Below, piece by piece: positions 20,685-28,401 of a stretch of DNA of 64,000 nucleotides. Within the stretch, counting starts at the first letter, position 1; every line of letters begins with the position of its first letter. The position numbers were made by a program, and so were the translations under genes. This stretch comes from Paenibacillus abyssi. Its GTDB lineage: Bacteria; Bacillota; Bacilli; Paenibacillales; Paenibacillaceae. The DNA is taken from contig NZ_BMGR01000004.1 of the NCBI RefSeq assembly GCF_014640295.1, positions 186,001 to 250,000 of the forward strand, read 5' to 3'. The notes under the pieces were generated by a model that saw only the letters and a list, made by a program, of their open reading frames with translations, made no database searches and had not been told where the DNA came from.

Positions 20685-21767
20685 ATGCCGAATGTTTGGA
20701 CTCATCTGATCTTTGGCAGCAAAGTTCTCGAAGCGCTGGAAGAACATCAGTTAATTGAGAAACCTGAACTTAAACGGTTATTCAATATGGGCTGCCAAGG
20801 ACCGGACTTTTTGTTTTACCACCATTTCCTTCCATGGAAAAAAGGAAAAACGATGAATAGGCTTGCCAGCGCGATGCACAACCAACACTGCGGCAAAGTC
20901 ATTATGGATATGCTGGATGCCGTAAGCGGCCGTAAGATCCAAGGCGACTCTCCGAACCCTGCAGTTATCTATTCGCTTGGCTTTGTGCTGCACCATGTGC
21001 TTGACCGGAATATGCATCCCTACGTGTTCAGCCGTTCCGGATTCAGAAAATGGGATCATCAGCGCTTTGAAGTCATGATGGATACGCTGATTGCAGCTAA
21101 ACTGCTGAATATTGAAACATGGAAAACGCCAGTATGGAGAGAAATTAACATCGGAGGACGATTCCCGGAAGGAATTGTCGAGGCATTTGAGCAGATCACA
21201 GCCTATCATTATCCTGAGCTTGCACCTCTTGTCCACCGGGAGGACTGGGATCAAGCATGCCGTGATATGATTAATGCCCAACGGCTGTTCCATGATCCCA
21301 CAGGCATCCGCAGGGTGTTGACCTTCGGTCAAATTGAACCGCTGGTTTACAAAAAGAAACTCCCTCCGCTGGACATATTAAACGAAGCAAGGAGGAGTTG
21401 GATCGATCCGACGGATAATAAGACCAAGCATAATCACAGTGCCTGGATGCTCTGGGATAGAGCATTAAAGGATGGCGTTCAAGTCATCAGAGCCGTGCTG
21501 CAATGGCTTAGGGAAGAAGAAAAGATGCTGAACGGGAAGGAAGAGGCTCCGGTGGATTCGCAAGCCGATACCCGTACCCTTGATTTCCAAAACGGACAAG
21601 CAGCGGAGCTAAGAATGACCGCCGCCGACTGTATAGGCAATTACTCCTACGAAACCGGCCTTTCTTGTGACGGAGATGCCGCAATCCGTTACGCTGATCC
21701 GATCTGGCCTGACGGCGGTCTATCCCGGCCGGAGCCAGAGCCATCTTCATCGGTATCCTCCGGATAA
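20685..21767 (+). CDS. Zinc-dependent phospholipase-C-fold protein
   Basis: A 360-residue protein with the alpha-helical Zn-dependent phospholipase C / S1-P1 nuclease fold. Likely metal ligands are the N-terminal PNVWTHLIFG (Trp/His), GPDFLFYHHF, and GFVLHHVLDRNMHPYVF, where H-x3-D is characteristic. No signal peptide is visible, so it is probably cytoplasmic, unlike secreted PLC. The last ~70 residues are acidic and Pro/Ser-rich (RPEPEPSSSVSSG) and look disordered. AAAGGAGGG lies 6 nt before the ATG. Lipid or phosphoester substrate unknown. Confidence 0.78.
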   Translation: MPNVWTHLIFGSKVLEALEEHQLIEKPELKRLFNMGCQGPDFLFYHHFLPWKKGKTMNRLASAMHNQHCGKVIMDMLDAVSGRKIQGDSPNPAVIYSLGFVLHHVLDRNMHPYVFSRSGFRKWDHQRFEVMMDTLIAAKLLNIETWKTPVWREINIGGRFPEGIVEAFEQITAYHYPELAPLVHREDWDQACRDMINAQRLFHDPTGIRRVLTFGQIEPLVYKKKLPPLDILNEARRSWIDPTDNKTKHNHSAWMLWDRALKDGVQVIRAVLQWLREEEKMLNGKEEAPVDSQADTRTLDFQNGQAAELRMTAADCIGNYSYETGLSCDGDAAIRYADPIWPDGGLSRPEPEPSSSVSSG

Positions 21768-21803
21768 GCCCGCTTACGAAGATGGCTCTATTTCCCTTAT
21801 TTG

Positions 21804-22799
21804 CTACATGGCTTGCGGTTTATGCACGGCTCTGCGGTAACGCAGCCTCATGAGCCGCAAGCGATCATAAAGAAGGTCCACTTGCTTGCTCTTCAGTTCT
21901 TCTTCATTATACACCTGGCTTAATACAGGTTTGAGGTAGCGGTCGCCAATCTCGTCGAGCGCAGCCCATATCTTCTGCTGCTCCGTCTCCGGCACCTCTG
22001 CCAGCTCGCGTTCAATCAACGCCTCCAGATCATATCCTTCCCGTTCCAGCTGTTCAATTCTCTCGAGTAGGTCACGCTTGGGCATTTCGAGCGCTGCTTG
22101 CAGATCAGCAAGTGAATGTCCCTCCTTGACTCCACCGAGTATTCTGCGTTTTTCCTGCTGTCTTTCCATCTCTCCTTTGAATTTATTTTCTTTCTGTTTA
22201 TAAAGCCATTGCGTATAGGTTTTCGGATCAAGTGATTCATTTACCCAATCGAGAGGAAATGAGGTTGTCTGTTCAAACCTGCGGGTGATTTCCAGCACTT
22301 CTTCTGAATAATCTGAGTTTTTCGCTTCGCCCCAGCCCGGAATTTGTCGCAGCTCCGTTTCCTGGTGGGGCACAAACGCGCTGATCATCCACAGCATACG
22401 GTTCGTTGCAACCAAGTAAGCCGCCTTTTTCTGCTCAACTGCTTTAGCCCTCCGCCAATCTCTAAGCGCCTCAGACAGCTCCGGATGAGAGTTAAGCTCG
22501 CCGTAACAATGCAGAAACGAGAGCCCTCCGCCTGCACCTCTGGTCGAACGGTCGTCAAGCATTCCATCAATGACAGGAACATACCCTTCACCCATCTTAA
22601 TTGCAACACCATGCCGGAAAGCGCAAAGCATCTCTTCCCACGATGTGCCTTCGAACCATATTCCTGATTGTGTATCATTATCCCCTTCTTCACAAATAAC
22701 CTGCCAGGTGCCCTGCCGTTCACAGATCGACACCTGTAAGCGGGCTACGCGTCCCTCTTCGGTTTGTTTTTCCATCGTGTTCAAGAAGACTAATTGCAT
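21804..22799 (-). CDS. Stand-alone HRDC-domain protein with C-terminal helical domain
   Basis: A 331-residue protein without helicase or nuclease motifs. Residues ~95-175 form an HRDC domain (LSEALRDWRRAKAVEQ, AYLVATNRMLWMISAF, LRQIPGWGEAKNSDYSEEVLEI), the nucleic-acid binding module of RecQ and RNase D. Residues ~225-290 resemble the helix-turn-helix found after HRDC in RecQ-like proteins (VKEGHSLADLQAALEMPKRD, LEREGYDLEALIE). The N-terminal ~80 residues (MQLVFLNTMEKQTEEGRVAR) are beta-rich and unknown. The start is set by GGAGG 9 nt before the ATG. Its leader contains a terminator, so expression may be attenuated. Function is unknown; DNA or RNA binding is inferred. Confidence 0.8.
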   Translation of the reverse strand: MQLVFLNTMEKQTEEGRVARLQVSICERQGTWQVICEEGDNDTQSGIWFEGTSWEEMLCAFRHGVAIKMGEGYVPVIDGMLDDRSTRGAGGGLSFLHCYGELNSHPELSEALRDWRRAKAVEQKKAAYLVATNRMLWMISAFVPHQETELRQIPGWGEAKNSDYSEEVLEITRRFEQTTSFPLDWVNESLDPKTYTQWLYKQKENKFKGEMERQQEKRRILGGVKEGHSLADLQAALEMPKRDLLERIEQLEREGYDLEALIERELAEVPETEQQKIWAALDEIGDRYLKPVLSQVYNEEELKSKQVDLLYDRLRLMRLRYRRAVHKPQAM

Positions 22800-22842
22800 A
22801 ATTACACACCTCCATCGTTGTTGCCGACACGTAAATGAGCAT

Positions 22843-22877
22843 AAAAAAACACCTCTCCTGCTTAAGCAAGAGAGGTG
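22843..22877 (-). terminator. Terminator inside the leader of the HRDC gene
   Basis: Stem CACCTCTCTTGC / GCAGGAGAGGTG (G-U pair included, TTAA loop) followed by seven T residues on the minus strand. It lies downstream of the promoter and about 45 bases before the ATG of the HRDC gene, so it acts as a leader terminator rather than an operon end. No minus-strand gene lies directly upstream. Confidence 0.75.
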
Positions 22878-22908
22878 CTTCCTCACGTACAATGATTCGG
22901 TTGTTTGC

Positions 22909-22937
22909 ATATTACCATAAATCATTATTTCTTACAA
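22909..22937 (-). promoter_or_regulatory. Sigma-A promoter of the HRDC gene
   Basis: TTGTAA and TAATAT with a 17-base spacer on the minus strand; the transcript would begin about 30 bases before the leader terminator. Confidence 0.65.
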
Positions 22938-22974
22938 GGGTTTTGTATCCGCCCAAGCCGATCCGGGGATTCGG

Positions 22975-23003
22975 TTTGTTGGGCTCAGTTTTTCGTGTAT
23001 AAT
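22975..23003 (+). promoter_or_regulatory. Probable promoter of the DUF3055-like gene
   Basis: Consensus -10 TATAAT with a weak -35 (TTTGTT, spacer 17, or TTGTTG, spacer 16) ahead of the plus-strand gene. Confidence 0.5.
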
Positions 23004-23037
23004 GAAGCGATAAAGAGGAGATATGGAGGTTGTGCGG

Positions 23038-23334
23038 ATGATTCTTCCTGATTACGATTTTATGTCGGATACGACCGAAGAGACCAATACGCGTTTTGTT
23101 ACCTTTATTGGACCGAGCCTTAAAAGGTTTGACCTTGCGGTTACATCGACAAGCCGCTTCTACGGAAAAAAATTAGTTACAGACCTGCAGGCAGGCAAAA
23201 CAGCAATTATCGGTCCCGATGATTTAGAAGAAGAAGGCTATTTGGAATATGTGTTTAAGCTAACCGAAGAGGAAGCGCTGGAGCTTCAGCAATTCCTTTA
23301 TTTAGTTGTTGGAACTGTGAATTTTACAGATTAA
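23038..23334 (+). CDS. DUF3055-like conserved protein
   Basis: A 98-residue acidic protein that I match from memory to DUF3055, a small Bacillales family with no known function. Recognisable parts are DDTTEETNTRFVTFIGPSL-type N-terminus, RFDLAVTSTSRFYGKKLVTD, TAIIGPDDLEEEGYLEYVF and LTEEEALELQQFL. Soluble, no cysteine cluster. ATG is chosen by GGAGG 8 nt upstream; the upstream in-frame ATG lacks a site. The next small gene starts 46 bases later and likely shares the transcript. Confidence 0.75.
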   Translation: MILPDYDFMSDTTEETNTRFVTFIGPSLKRFDLAVTSTSRFYGKKLVTDLQAGKTAIIGPDDLEEEGYLEYVFKLTEEEALELQQFLYLVVGTVNFTD

Positions 23335-23380
23335 CAGGGGCACACTGTAACCGTATCCTACTGTTTCCGGGGGTGTGGTT

Positions 23381-23656
23381 ATGGACGGAATGATGAAGGA
23401 AGACAAACAGTTGTATACTGATCTCGCCACGGTGGAATCCCAGCGGAATGACCTTATTCCGGAGGAATTCCCGGAAGGGCCTTACGGGGCTGATCTGCTC
23501 AGCGAATCACTCGGCAAGAGCTCACCTTGGCGTGATGACCAACGACCTTCGAACCGCTTTGACTATGAAAACCGCTCGCTGCATAAAGGGCTGGAACGCG
23601 GTTATCCCGGAGATGGCGGCGAGGGCAACGCAGCTCCAGAGCTTGTCCAAGAATAA
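23381..23656 (+). CDS. Small conserved cytosolic protein
   Basis: A 91-residue acidic, hydrophilic protein. The pattern VESQRNDLIPEEFPEGPYGADL, LGKSSPWRDDQR, and FDYENRSLHKGLERGYPG is one I recall in small Bacillales proteins annotated only as 'cytosolic protein'. No membrane or catalytic motif. Start ATG (MDGMMKED) follows GGGGGTG; a GTG two codons upstream is an alternative. A strong terminator begins at its stop codon, ending the two-gene unit with the DUF3055-like gene. Confidence 0.7.
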   Translation: MDGMMKEDKQLYTDLATVESQRNDLIPEEFPEGPYGADLLSESLGKSSPWRDDQRPSNRFDYENRSLHKGLERGYPGDGGEGNAAPELVQE

Positions 23657-23704
23657 AAAGGGGTATCCCATAAGTCATCGATGATGACGATGGGATACCC
23701 CTTT
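23657..23704 (+). terminator. Terminator after the small conserved gene
   Basis: Perfect 15-base inverted repeat (AAAGGGGTATCCCAT / ATGGGATACCCCTTT, 18-nt loop) ending in a T-rich stretch. Confidence 0.85.
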
Positions 23705-23981
23705 CTCTTAAAAAGCTTTGGTTGTACCGCATTCACTGCGCAGTCGAATGTTCTTCCGATCGCTGTTGTTCCCGGATTCCCTTGAATGAATAGGCCAAGG
23801 TGGGAATCCGGGAACAAAGGCGACCGCTGACGCTTCTCCAGAATCATTCGATCTGCTTCGTTTAGGCGTAACCGTTTCTTTCCTGAAACAAATAAAAGAA
23901 GCCTTTCCTTGTATCCAGCTTCAATATCTCATTGAAGATCCCTTTTGGGACAGCCCCTTGTCCTGCAATCATTTAAAACAG
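23705..23981. other. Gene-free stretch with a long inverted repeat
   Basis: I see no convincing gene here. The notable element is a perfect 16-base inverted repeat at 23766-23781 and 23802-23817 (TTGTTCCCGGATTCCC and its complement, 20-nt loop) without a T-run, so it is a poor terminator. It could be a REP/MITE-like remnant or an RNA stem. Confidence 0.4.
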
Positions 23982-24368
23982 CTATTTTGTCCTAGACTTA
24001 TCGTATCGTTTCATCCGGCTAAGGCTTGCCTGTTCCATTTCTTTTTCTTCATTCTGATGATTTGTCGTCTTGGATGCCTGGACAGGCGCTTTTTCTTTCA
24101 TCGTGGGAACGCTCTGCTCTCTTGCCATCTGTTCCCTTGCAATCGCTTCGATCCTCAGCTCTCTTACATGCTGCTCTAATATCTCAACTCTGGAAGACAG
24201 CGCTCTAACCGCATTAACAAGCGTATGAATCGATGGAACATCTTCTTTCTTCTCAATGTTCCGCTCCTGCGGAATGCCGGCAGCCGTTTCGTTCAGGGCT
24301 TGACTGTTATTCTCTTCCCCGAGCAAAGCTTCTAATTCTTCATGAGATAAGATCGTTTTACCGTCCAT
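23982..24368 (-). CDS. Small coiled-coil protein with FliM/FliY-like N-terminus
   Basis: A 128-residue hydrophilic protein of unknown function. It begins MDGKTILSHEELEALLGEE, which resembles the LSQxEIDALL peptide at the N-terminus of FliM and FliY that docks CheY-P. The centre (HTLVNAVRALSSRVEILEQH, VRELRIEAIAREQM) is a predicted coiled coil, and the C-terminus is Lys/Glu/Gln-rich. AAGGAG lies 6 nt before the ATG, which fixes the start well inside a longer open frame. No flagellar gene is adjacent, but cheX lies 3.5 kb away. It ends convergent with the preceding plus-strand unit and is divergent from the Rrf2 gene. Confidence 0.65.
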   Translation of the reverse strand: MDGKTILSHEELEALLGEENNSQALNETAAGIPQERNIEKKEDVPSIHTLVNAVRALSSRVEILEQHVRELRIEAIAREQMAREQSVPTMKEKAPVQASKTTNHQNEEKEMEQASLSRMKRYDKSRTK

Positions 24369-24570
24369 ATCAGACTCCTTAACCAGGATTAGTCCTTTAA
24401 CCTTATTCTTATGGTAATTATCCAAGAAGTCAAGATAAAGCAGCTGCAAATGATCACTTTTATGCATTAAACTTGGGAAACCGCCCATGAACTGCCTCCA
24501 CATGGTGCATTTTTGCGCCTGCTCTGGCCCACTACCGCGGACAACAGAACGTCTTTCAAATGAAAAATAT

Positions 24571-24606
24571 TTGACAACTATATTCGTTGTAACTATAATG
24601 ATTACA
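24571..24606 (+). promoter_or_regulatory. Promoter and operator of the Rrf2 gene
   Basis: Exact consensus TTGACA, 17-base spacer, TATAAT. An inverted repeat TGTAAC-N7-ATTACA covers the -10 box; the same TGTAAC-N7-GTTACA layout recurs before the QorB-like gene, which points to autoregulation. Confidence 0.8.
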
Positions 24607-24624
24607 TCGAGAGGGTGAAGCAAC

Positions 24625-25068
24625 ATGAAAAAATTTAGCAGCCGCTTTTCCATCGCTGTTCATATTTTATCCGTCGTCTCTTGGAATTCATCGCTTAGTA
24701 CATCAGAATTTATTGCGGGCAGCGTGAATACCAATCCCGTTATTATTCGCAGAATTATCAGCAGTCTCAAGAAGGCGGGATTAGTTTCGGTCAAAGCCGG
24801 AACCGGTGGAACGTATCTGAATAAAGAGCTGGATGAAATTACACTGCTTGATGTCTACCGCGCTGTAGAGGTAGCCCAGCAAGGGGAGCTGTTTAATTTC
24901 CATGAGCATCCCAATCCAGCTTGTCCAATCGGTGCGAATATCGAATCCGTGCTTCGGAAAAATATGTTGAAAGCACAGACGGCAATGGAGCAAGAATTGG
25001 CTCAAGTTACACTGAAGCAATTGGTTTCAGAGCTTAGCGAGAAAACGGTTGAAACTGCTAAAGGCTAA
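24625..25068 (+). CDS. Rrf2-family transcriptional regulator
   Basis: A 147-residue winged-helix regulator: FSSRFSIAVHILSVVS start, recognition helix around VNTNPVIIRRIISSLKKAGLV and the wing VKAGTGGTYLNKELDEITLLDVYRAVE. It has only one Cys (PACPIG), so it is not an iron-sulfur IscR/NsrR type and is closer to YwnA-like members that sense reactive electrophiles. GAGAGGGTG precedes the ATG. Operator-like repeats overlap its own promoter and precede the next gene, a predicted quinone or aldehyde reductase, so repression relieved by thiol-reactive compounds is a reasonable inference. Confidence 0.88.
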   Translation: MKKFSSRFSIAVHILSVVSWNSSLSTSEFIAGSVNTNPVIIRRIISSLKKAGLVSVKAGTGGTYLNKELDEITLLDVYRAVEVAQQGELFNFHEHPNPACPIGANIESVLRKNMLKAQTAMEQELAQVTLKQLVSELSEKTVETAKG

Positions 25069-25078
25069 TGTTTATGTC

Positions 25079-25139
25079 AGTTGTAACTGAATCGTTTATG
25101 GCTCTTTTTTTTGAATGAGTTGTAACTCTTTCGGTTACA
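25079..25139 (+). promoter_or_regulatory. Rrf2-type operators before the QorB-like gene
   Basis: AGTTGTAACT occurs twice, 39 bases apart. The second copy forms a perfect TGTAAC-N7-GTTACA palindrome (25121-25139) matching the operator in the Rrf2 promoter; the first has only a half site. Confidence 0.6.
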
Positions 25140-25187
25140 CTACACCCCACTCCCACAAATTCGGTTAATGAGAGGATGTATACTATT

Positions 25188-26051
25188 ATGTCAATTATGA
25201 TTACAGGCGCTACAGGAGAACTTGGAAGTCTGGTTGTCAATCACTTGCTCAAAAAAGTGGCAGCGGATCAAATCGTTGCCGTCGTCCGTAATGTAGAGAA
25301 AGCAGCCGCGCTTGCCGACCTCGGAATCGAAGTCCGTCATGGCGACTATAACGATCAGGAATCGCTCACACAAGCTTTTGCAGGCGCTTCTAAATTGCTC
25401 TTTATCTCCAGTCCGGATAACGATGACACGCAACGTATCGTTCAACATGCGAATGTTGTAAAAGCAGCTAGAGATGCTGGAGTGAAACATATTGCTTACA
25501 CTGGCTTTGCATTTGCCGAGCAGTCGGTCATTCCACTGGCACATGTTCATTTAGCGACAGAGCAAGCGATTCGCACGACAAAAATTCCTTTTACTTTCTT
25601 GCGTAACGCTTTATATACTGAAGTATTTGTTAACCCGGGCCTTGGCGCATCCATAGCCCATGGCGCAGTCGTTACGAATACAGGAACCGGAAGAATCAAC
25701 TCGGCAACCCGCAATGATCTCGCATTGGCGGCTGCTGCAGTCCTTGCAGAAGATGGACATGAAAACAAGACTTATAATCTCGTTTCAAGCCAAACTTGGA
25801 GCTACGACGAACTGGCGCAGCTGATCTCGGAGATTTCAGGCAAGCAGGTCGTACATCAAGCCGTTTCGTTCGAAGAAGAGAAAAACATCCTGATCGGCGC
25901 AGGCTTCCCTGAGCCGGTAGCCGCTCTTTTCGCCGGCATCTATCAAGCCGTGGCAGAAGGTGAAACGTCCAAATCCGCAGATGATCTGAAAAATCTTATC
26001 GGCTCAGAGACACCGCTGAAAGCATCTGTACAGCAGGCTTTGCAAGGCTAA
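25188..26051 (+). CDS. NmrA-like NAD(P)H:quinone oxidoreductase, QorB type
   Basis: A 287-residue atypical SDR: Rossmann loop ITGATGELGSLVVNHLL, VAVVRNVEKAAAL, HGDYNDQESL, and YTGFAF in place of a classical YxxxK dyad. The spacing and the C-terminal LVSSQTWSYDELAQLISEISGK match QorB/YtfG, which reduces quinones with NADPH. Start choice is uncertain: MSIMITG fits an AGAGGA site about 11 nt upstream, with in-frame ATGs 12 nt before and 9 nt after. It lies next to the Rrf2 regulator with a shared operator sequence. Confidence 0.85.
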   Translation: MSIMITGATGELGSLVVNHLLKKVAADQIVAVVRNVEKAAALADLGIEVRHGDYNDQESLTQAFAGASKLLFISSPDNDDTQRIVQHANVVKAARDAGVKHIAYTGFAFAEQSVIPLAHVHLATEQAIRTTKIPFTFLRNALYTEVFVNPGLGASIAHGAVVTNTGTGRINSATRNDLALAAAAVLAEDGHENKTYNLVSSQTWSYDELAQLISEISGKQVVHQAVSFEEEKNILIGAGFPEPVAALFAGIYQAVAEGETSKSADDLKNLIGSETPLKASVQQALQG

Positions 26052-26097
26052 GGACTAAGTGAAGAAAGCTTAACATACTTTTTAATCGGAGGTGCTT

Positions 26098-26832
26098 ATG
26101 TTGAAGGTTGATATTTGGTCTGATTTTATGTGTCCGTTCTGTTATATCGGCAAGCGCCGCTTCGAGGCGGCGCTTGAGCGGTTTTCCAATAAAGATGATG
26201 TAGAAGTCGTTTACCGCAGCTTTGAACTCGATCCAAACGCAAAACGCGACGTGGATTTTGATGTGCATGATATGCTTGCATCCAAATACGGCATGAGCCG
26301 TGAACGGGCGATGTCGATGAATGATGATCTTACTGCGCAAGCGCAAGCTGTGGGGTTAACTTATCATTTCAATACGATGATTCTAACCAACACGTTTGAT
26401 GCACATCGTTTGGCGCATTTCGCCGCCAAGCATGGAAAGATGACGGAGATGACGGAGCGTTTGCTCAAAGCTTATTTCACCGAATCCAAGCATATCGGCG
26501 ATCATGAAACATTAGCTGCATTAGCGGAAGAGGTTGGCCTGGACAAACACGAGGCCGCCCAAATGCTCGCAGGCGATGATTACACCAAAGAAGTCCGCGC
26601 CGATGAGCAGGAAGCGGTCAATCTGGGAATACGTGGCGTGCCTTTCTTTGTCATTAACAACAAATATGCCGTATCCGGCGCGCAGTCCAGCGAAGTCTTC
26701 CTTCAAGCGCTTGAAAAGGCGTGGAGTGAAATAAAGCCGCCGCTTACCGTATTGAACGAATCGGATGACAATGCGGCAGATGCTGCTTGTGTCGATGGTG
26801 TATGCGCTGCGCCTGCCAACCAGTTGAAATAA
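26098..26832 (+). CDS. DsbA-family (FrnE-like) thiol oxidoreductase
   Basis: A 244-residue cytoplasmic member of the DsbA/2-hydroxychromene isomerase group. The thioredoxin-like active site is CPFC (Cys12, Cys15) in SDFMCPFCYIGKRRFE, and the cis-Pro loop is IRGVPFFVINNKYAVSGAQ. FrnE relatives act in redox balance and polyketide or oxidative-stress contexts. Two extra cysteines at the C-terminus (DAACVDGVCAAP) are unusual and could form a second disulfide. GGAGG is 5 nt before the ATG. Located 46 bases after the QorB-like gene, so the three genes may form one stress-response unit. Confidence 0.88.
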   Translation: MLKVDIWSDFMCPFCYIGKRRFEAALERFSNKDDVEVVYRSFELDPNAKRDVDFDVHDMLASKYGMSRERAMSMNDDLTAQAQAVGLTYHFNTMILTNTFDAHRLAHFAAKHGKMTEMTERLLKAYFTESKHIGDHETLAALAEEVGLDKHEAAQMLAGDDYTKEVRADEQEAVNLGIRGVPFFVINNKYAVSGAQSSEVFLQALEKAWSEIKPPLTVLNESDDNAADAACVDGVCAAPANQLK

Positions 26833-26870
26833 TATTTTCTTTATGCTTGATTTATATGTGCGAATGAACA

Positions 26871-26906
26871 AAGGCTTGTGCAGAATGCTGTTTCTGCACA
26901 AGCCTT
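26871..26906 (+). terminator. Terminator after the DsbA-family gene
   Basis: Perfect 15-base inverted repeat (AAGGCTTGTGCAGAA / TTCTGCACAAGCCTT, 6-nt loop) followed by a short T-rich tail. Confidence 0.75.
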
Positions 26907-27285
26907 ATTTAGGTTGATTGCGTGTGGTTGATTGCCAACACGTATCGATCCACTGCGATCTGGGAGCTGCGCGGTGCAGAAATTATAACCGTAACCTCGC
27001 ATGTCGTTCCACCACAGCTGCGAAGCTTCACAATATGTATGCGTATAGCAGGATTTCCTCAAGCTAAATTGACTTCGTTATCTAGAAAGATTACTCTAAC
27101 TGGAATCGCTCCATCTAAAAAGGCTCTCGGTAGAGATAATGACCGACAGAAGTAAATATATCAGGAGGTTTTCCAGTTGTTCAGGTGTGGAATGGGTTAA
27201 ACTGAACAATTAACGGGATGTAATTCAGGTAATATATTCATAACATTGAGACACAAAATACTACGAAATATTCTGCTTGGTCATC
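26907..27285. other. Gene-free stretch
   Basis: No convincing coding sequence on either strand; short open frames here lack ribosome sites and family resemblance. An 8-base inverted repeat (TTGTTCAG / CTGAACAA, at 27177-27209) is the only structure I noticed. Confidence 0.5.
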
Positions 27286-28383
27286 CTACTCAAATTCAGA
27301 TAAATAAACAGGCCGGTTCTCGCTCATCGAAATATAAGCGCCAAACACCATTCTTATCGTCAGCAAATTGTCGGAGACGCTGTTCTCGGGCTCGCGGTCT
27401 TCTTCGATTGCGCGCATCAGTTCGCCCATCGTGCCCATAAAGGCATGCGGGAACCATTTGCCGTGCAGCTGCGGAGTAAACCAGTAATCCGGATGAATGC
27501 GCCGAGAATAGTAGCTAAGCGTATCTTCCCTGCCTGCAGGATAATTGTATAACGAACCGTTCGTTCCTTTGATGATCCCTTCAGTCCCTTCAAACCGGAA
27601 CGTCGCGTACCAATCATCCTCTGAACCGATATGATTATGATTATCTTGAATCAGACCTCTTGCCTCGCCCGGGAACTTGATATGAAGCAGTGTTCTCGTC
27701 TCGCCTTTGCATAGCTGCCCAGGGAACCGTGCACCGTCAGCATAGATATATTCGGGCGTCCCGAACAAGAACCGAATCGTGTCCATATAGTGAATGCTGT
27801 GATACATAAACTCCAACGTTTCGATCTCGCGAAGCCACGTCCAATTGGAGAACTCCTGTTTTACATTCACCGCAATGGATGCCTGAAGCAGCTCTCCGAG
27901 CCAGCCTCTCTTGATAATCGTATGGCTCGCGCGAATGCCCGGTGACCATCTCATCTGCTGGTTCACAGCCGCTTTGACACCGGCTTTTCTGCATGCTTCT
28001 TCGATCTGCTTGGCTTCTTCATAGCTTTCAGCCAAAGGCTTCTGGCACAGGATATGCTTTCCCGCCTCAGCAACCTGCCGGGCTAAGCCCGGCTGTACCT
28101 TCGCGGGAACAGCCATGTCGACGACAACAACCGCAGAATCCGAGAGCAGCTCTTCTACGCTTGAGTAGACTTTATCAATCCCGAATTGTCCGGCCAGCTT
28201 TTGTGCGCGCTCTTGATTTAAATCAAAGATACCGACAACTAGAAATCCAGCCATCCGGTAAGCCGGCAAGTGGCAGGATTCCACGATTTCTCCCGCTCCG
28301 ACAATACCAATTCCCATCTGCTTGTTGCTTGGCAGAGCAGGCTCATATTCAAGATTCAGCCACTGACTGTCCATTGTGCTCAT
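27286..28383 (-). CDS. Gfo/Idh/MocA-family oxidoreductase
   Basis: A 365-residue NAD(P)-dependent oxidoreductase: Rossmann loop GIGIVGAGEIVESCHLPAY, the catalytic Lys in CQKPLAESYEEA (usually EKP, here QKP), and a C-terminal alpha/beta domain with HSIHYMDTIRFLFG holding the catalytic His. The substrate is probably a sugar or sugar derivative. A GGGGAG site lies 10 nt before the ATG. It is last in the IclR-led operon, 18 bases after the UxaA-family gene, and may feed the sugar acid pathway by oxidising a sugar. Confidence 0.88.
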   Translation of the reverse strand: MSTMDSQWLNLEYEPALPSNKQMGIGIVGAGEIVESCHLPAYRMAGFLVVGIFDLNQERAQKLAGQFGIDKVYSSVEELLSDSAVVVVDMAVPAKVQPGLARQVAEAGKHILCQKPLAESYEEAKQIEEACRKAGVKAAVNQQMRWSPGIRASHTIIKRGWLGELLQASIAVNVKQEFSNWTWLREIETLEFMYHSIHYMDTIRFLFGTPEYIYADGARFPGQLCKGETRTLLHIKFPGEARGLIQDNHNHIGSEDDWYATFRFEGTEGIIKGTNGSLYNYPAGREDTLSYYSRRIHPDYWFTPQLHGKWFPHAFMGTMGELMRAIEEDREPENSVSDNLLTIRMVFGAYISMSENRPVYLSEFE

Positions 28384-28401
28384 GTTTTTTCTTCTCCCCT
28401 G

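Noticed and set aside
21737-21789. 12-base inverted repeat at the end of the phospholipase-C-fold gene
   Set aside because: A 29-nt loop, location partly inside the coding end and a poor T-tail make it too weak to call as a terminator, though it may contribute.
22800-22925. In-frame N-terminal extension of the HRDC protein by 42 residues
   Set aside because: It would start inside the -10 box and translate the leader terminator; the ATG with GGAGG is far better.
23602-23847. Minus-strand 81-codon open frame across the terminator after the small conserved gene
   Set aside because: It runs through a perfect terminator stem and into the antisense of the small gene, lacks a ribosome site and resembles no family.
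26841-27155. Short open frames on both strands in the gap before the IclR operon
   Set aside because: No ribosome sites, cysteine- and tryptophan-rich odd composition, and one crosses the terminator of the DsbA-family gene.
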